Positions 50,527 to 50,821 of a stretch of 50,821 bases of DNA are shown here, in pieces. The notes under the pieces were generated by a model. It made no database searches, was not told where the DNA came from, and saw only the letters and a program-made list of their open reading frames with translations. Every line of letters begins with the position of its first letter. Position 1 is the stretch's first letter. The DNA is from Alphaproteobacteria bacterium (GTDB lineage Bacteria > Pseudomonadota > Alphaproteobacteria > Sphingomonadales > Sphingomonadaceae): the NCBI GenBank assembly GCA_030431875.1, contig JAUIIG010000021.1, positions 1 through 50,821 of the forward strand. Reading direction: 5' to 3'. The position numbers and the translations under genes were made by a program.

Positions 50527-50556
50527 AAGCGCCATCCGAAAGGGTGGCGCTTTTTG
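50527..50556 (+). terminator. intrinsic terminator between rplT and pheS
   Basis: AAGCGCCATCC, loop GAAA, GGGTGGCGCTT followed by TTTG-TTTG. The stem pairs at all but one position and a T-run follows at once. It separates the ribosomal protein genes from pheS, with about 27 nt left before the pheS ATG, so some read-through or an attenuator role is likely. Confidence 0.75.
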
Positions 50557-50583
50557 TTTGTCCTCACTAAGCGAGCGACCACT

Positions 50584-50821
50584 ATGAGCAGCGAACACGA
50601 AAACAAGGTTGCCGATACGCTGGCCCGGCTGGCAGCGGCGAACGATGCCGATGCAGTCGAGGCGATCCGGATCGAGGCACTGGGCAAGCAGGGCTGGATT
50701 TCCGCCTTGCTGAAGACGCTCGGCAAGATGACGCCGGACGAACGGCAGGTGCAGGGTCCGGCGATCCAGGCCATGCGCGCGCAGGTTGCTGATGCCATCA
50801 CCGCCAGGAAGGCCGAGCTGG
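50584..50821 (+). CDS. pheS: phenylalanine-tRNA ligase alpha subunit (partial, cut by window edge)
   Basis: The first 79 residues of PheS, which is cut by the right edge. It begins MSSEHENKVADTLARLAAAN and continues with IRIEALGKQGWISALLKTLG, the N-terminal coiled-coil that binds tRNA-Phe. The catalytic part is beyond the window. It lies 81 nt after rplT; the order rpmI-rplT-pheS is common. Confidence 0.93.
   Translation, partial: MSSEHENKVADTLARLAAANDADAVEAIRIEALGKQGWISALLKTLGKMTPDERQVQGPAIQAMRAQVADAITARKAEL

Overview
The window is a GC-rich (about 65%) bacterial chromosome segment. The gene content (mipZ, DUF3035/BamF-like lipoprotein next to lspA, HisN and GlpX types, PgmG-type mutase, a petABC cytochrome bc1 operon followed by apt, purEK next to folA) and the protein sequences point to an alphaproteobacterium of the Sphingomonadales, most likely Erythrobacteraceae (Erythrobacter, Qipengyuania or Altererythrobacter type). 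The genus is an inference from recalled family sequences; no search was run. There is no phage, insertion sequence or CRISPR array. Most of the window is core metabolism and cell envelope.

Layout. 1-4400: start of sucC (edge), a CysQ-like phosphatase, an OmpA-family lipoprotein, a CNNM/CorC membrane protein and a DUF3035 lipoprotein, with two inverted copies of an 87-bp intergenic repeat. 4400-13000 (minus strand): a tightly packed run gpmA, purE, purK, folA, M19 dipeptidase, ribF, ileS, lspA, DUF3035, mostly with 1-14 nt overlaps. 13090-15410: tRNA-Thr and a YdbS/YdbT-like pair of PH-domain membrane proteins. 15430-19180: PRC-barrel protein, small GNAT, threonine aldolase, DMT exporter, SDR-like protein. 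19220-26080: pepN, a short PgeF-type protein, petABC and apt. 26150-29160: a CPA1-type antiporter with a TrkA-like domain, an OmpA lipoprotein, tRNA-Gly and a small membrane protein. 29180-34310: NTF2-like protein and panC (minus), then mipZ, a membrane J-domain protein, pgmG, DUF2059 and DUF4282 (plus). 34388-36850: an Lhr-type DEXH helicase. 37000-40769 (minus): a TonB energy-transduction locus. 41128-47404: lipoprotein, hom, two tandem secreted paralogues, glpX, an uncharacterised gene, prs, cupin lipoprotein. 47401-50821: hisN, alpha/beta hydrolase, a stand-alone SecD-P1-like lipoprotein, rpmI, rplT and the start of pheS (edge).

The most unusual stretch is 37000-40769. The tonB-exbB-exbD-exbD operon ends at a strong terminator, and a second exbD pair follows with its own good promoter. 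The second pair has the two paralogue types in the opposite order, and its last member has lost the membrane aspartate of ExbD. The exbB gene is interrupted by what looks like a 28-nt deletion that shifts the frame inside the second transmembrane segment. Other points worth a second look are a SecD periplasmic-domain protein made as a lipoprotein, a PgeF protein lacking the conserved N-terminal glycine-rich segment, dispersed intergenic repeats at convergent gene ends, paired cysteine-containing secreted paralogues between hom and glpX, and structured leaders upstream of tonB and rpmI.
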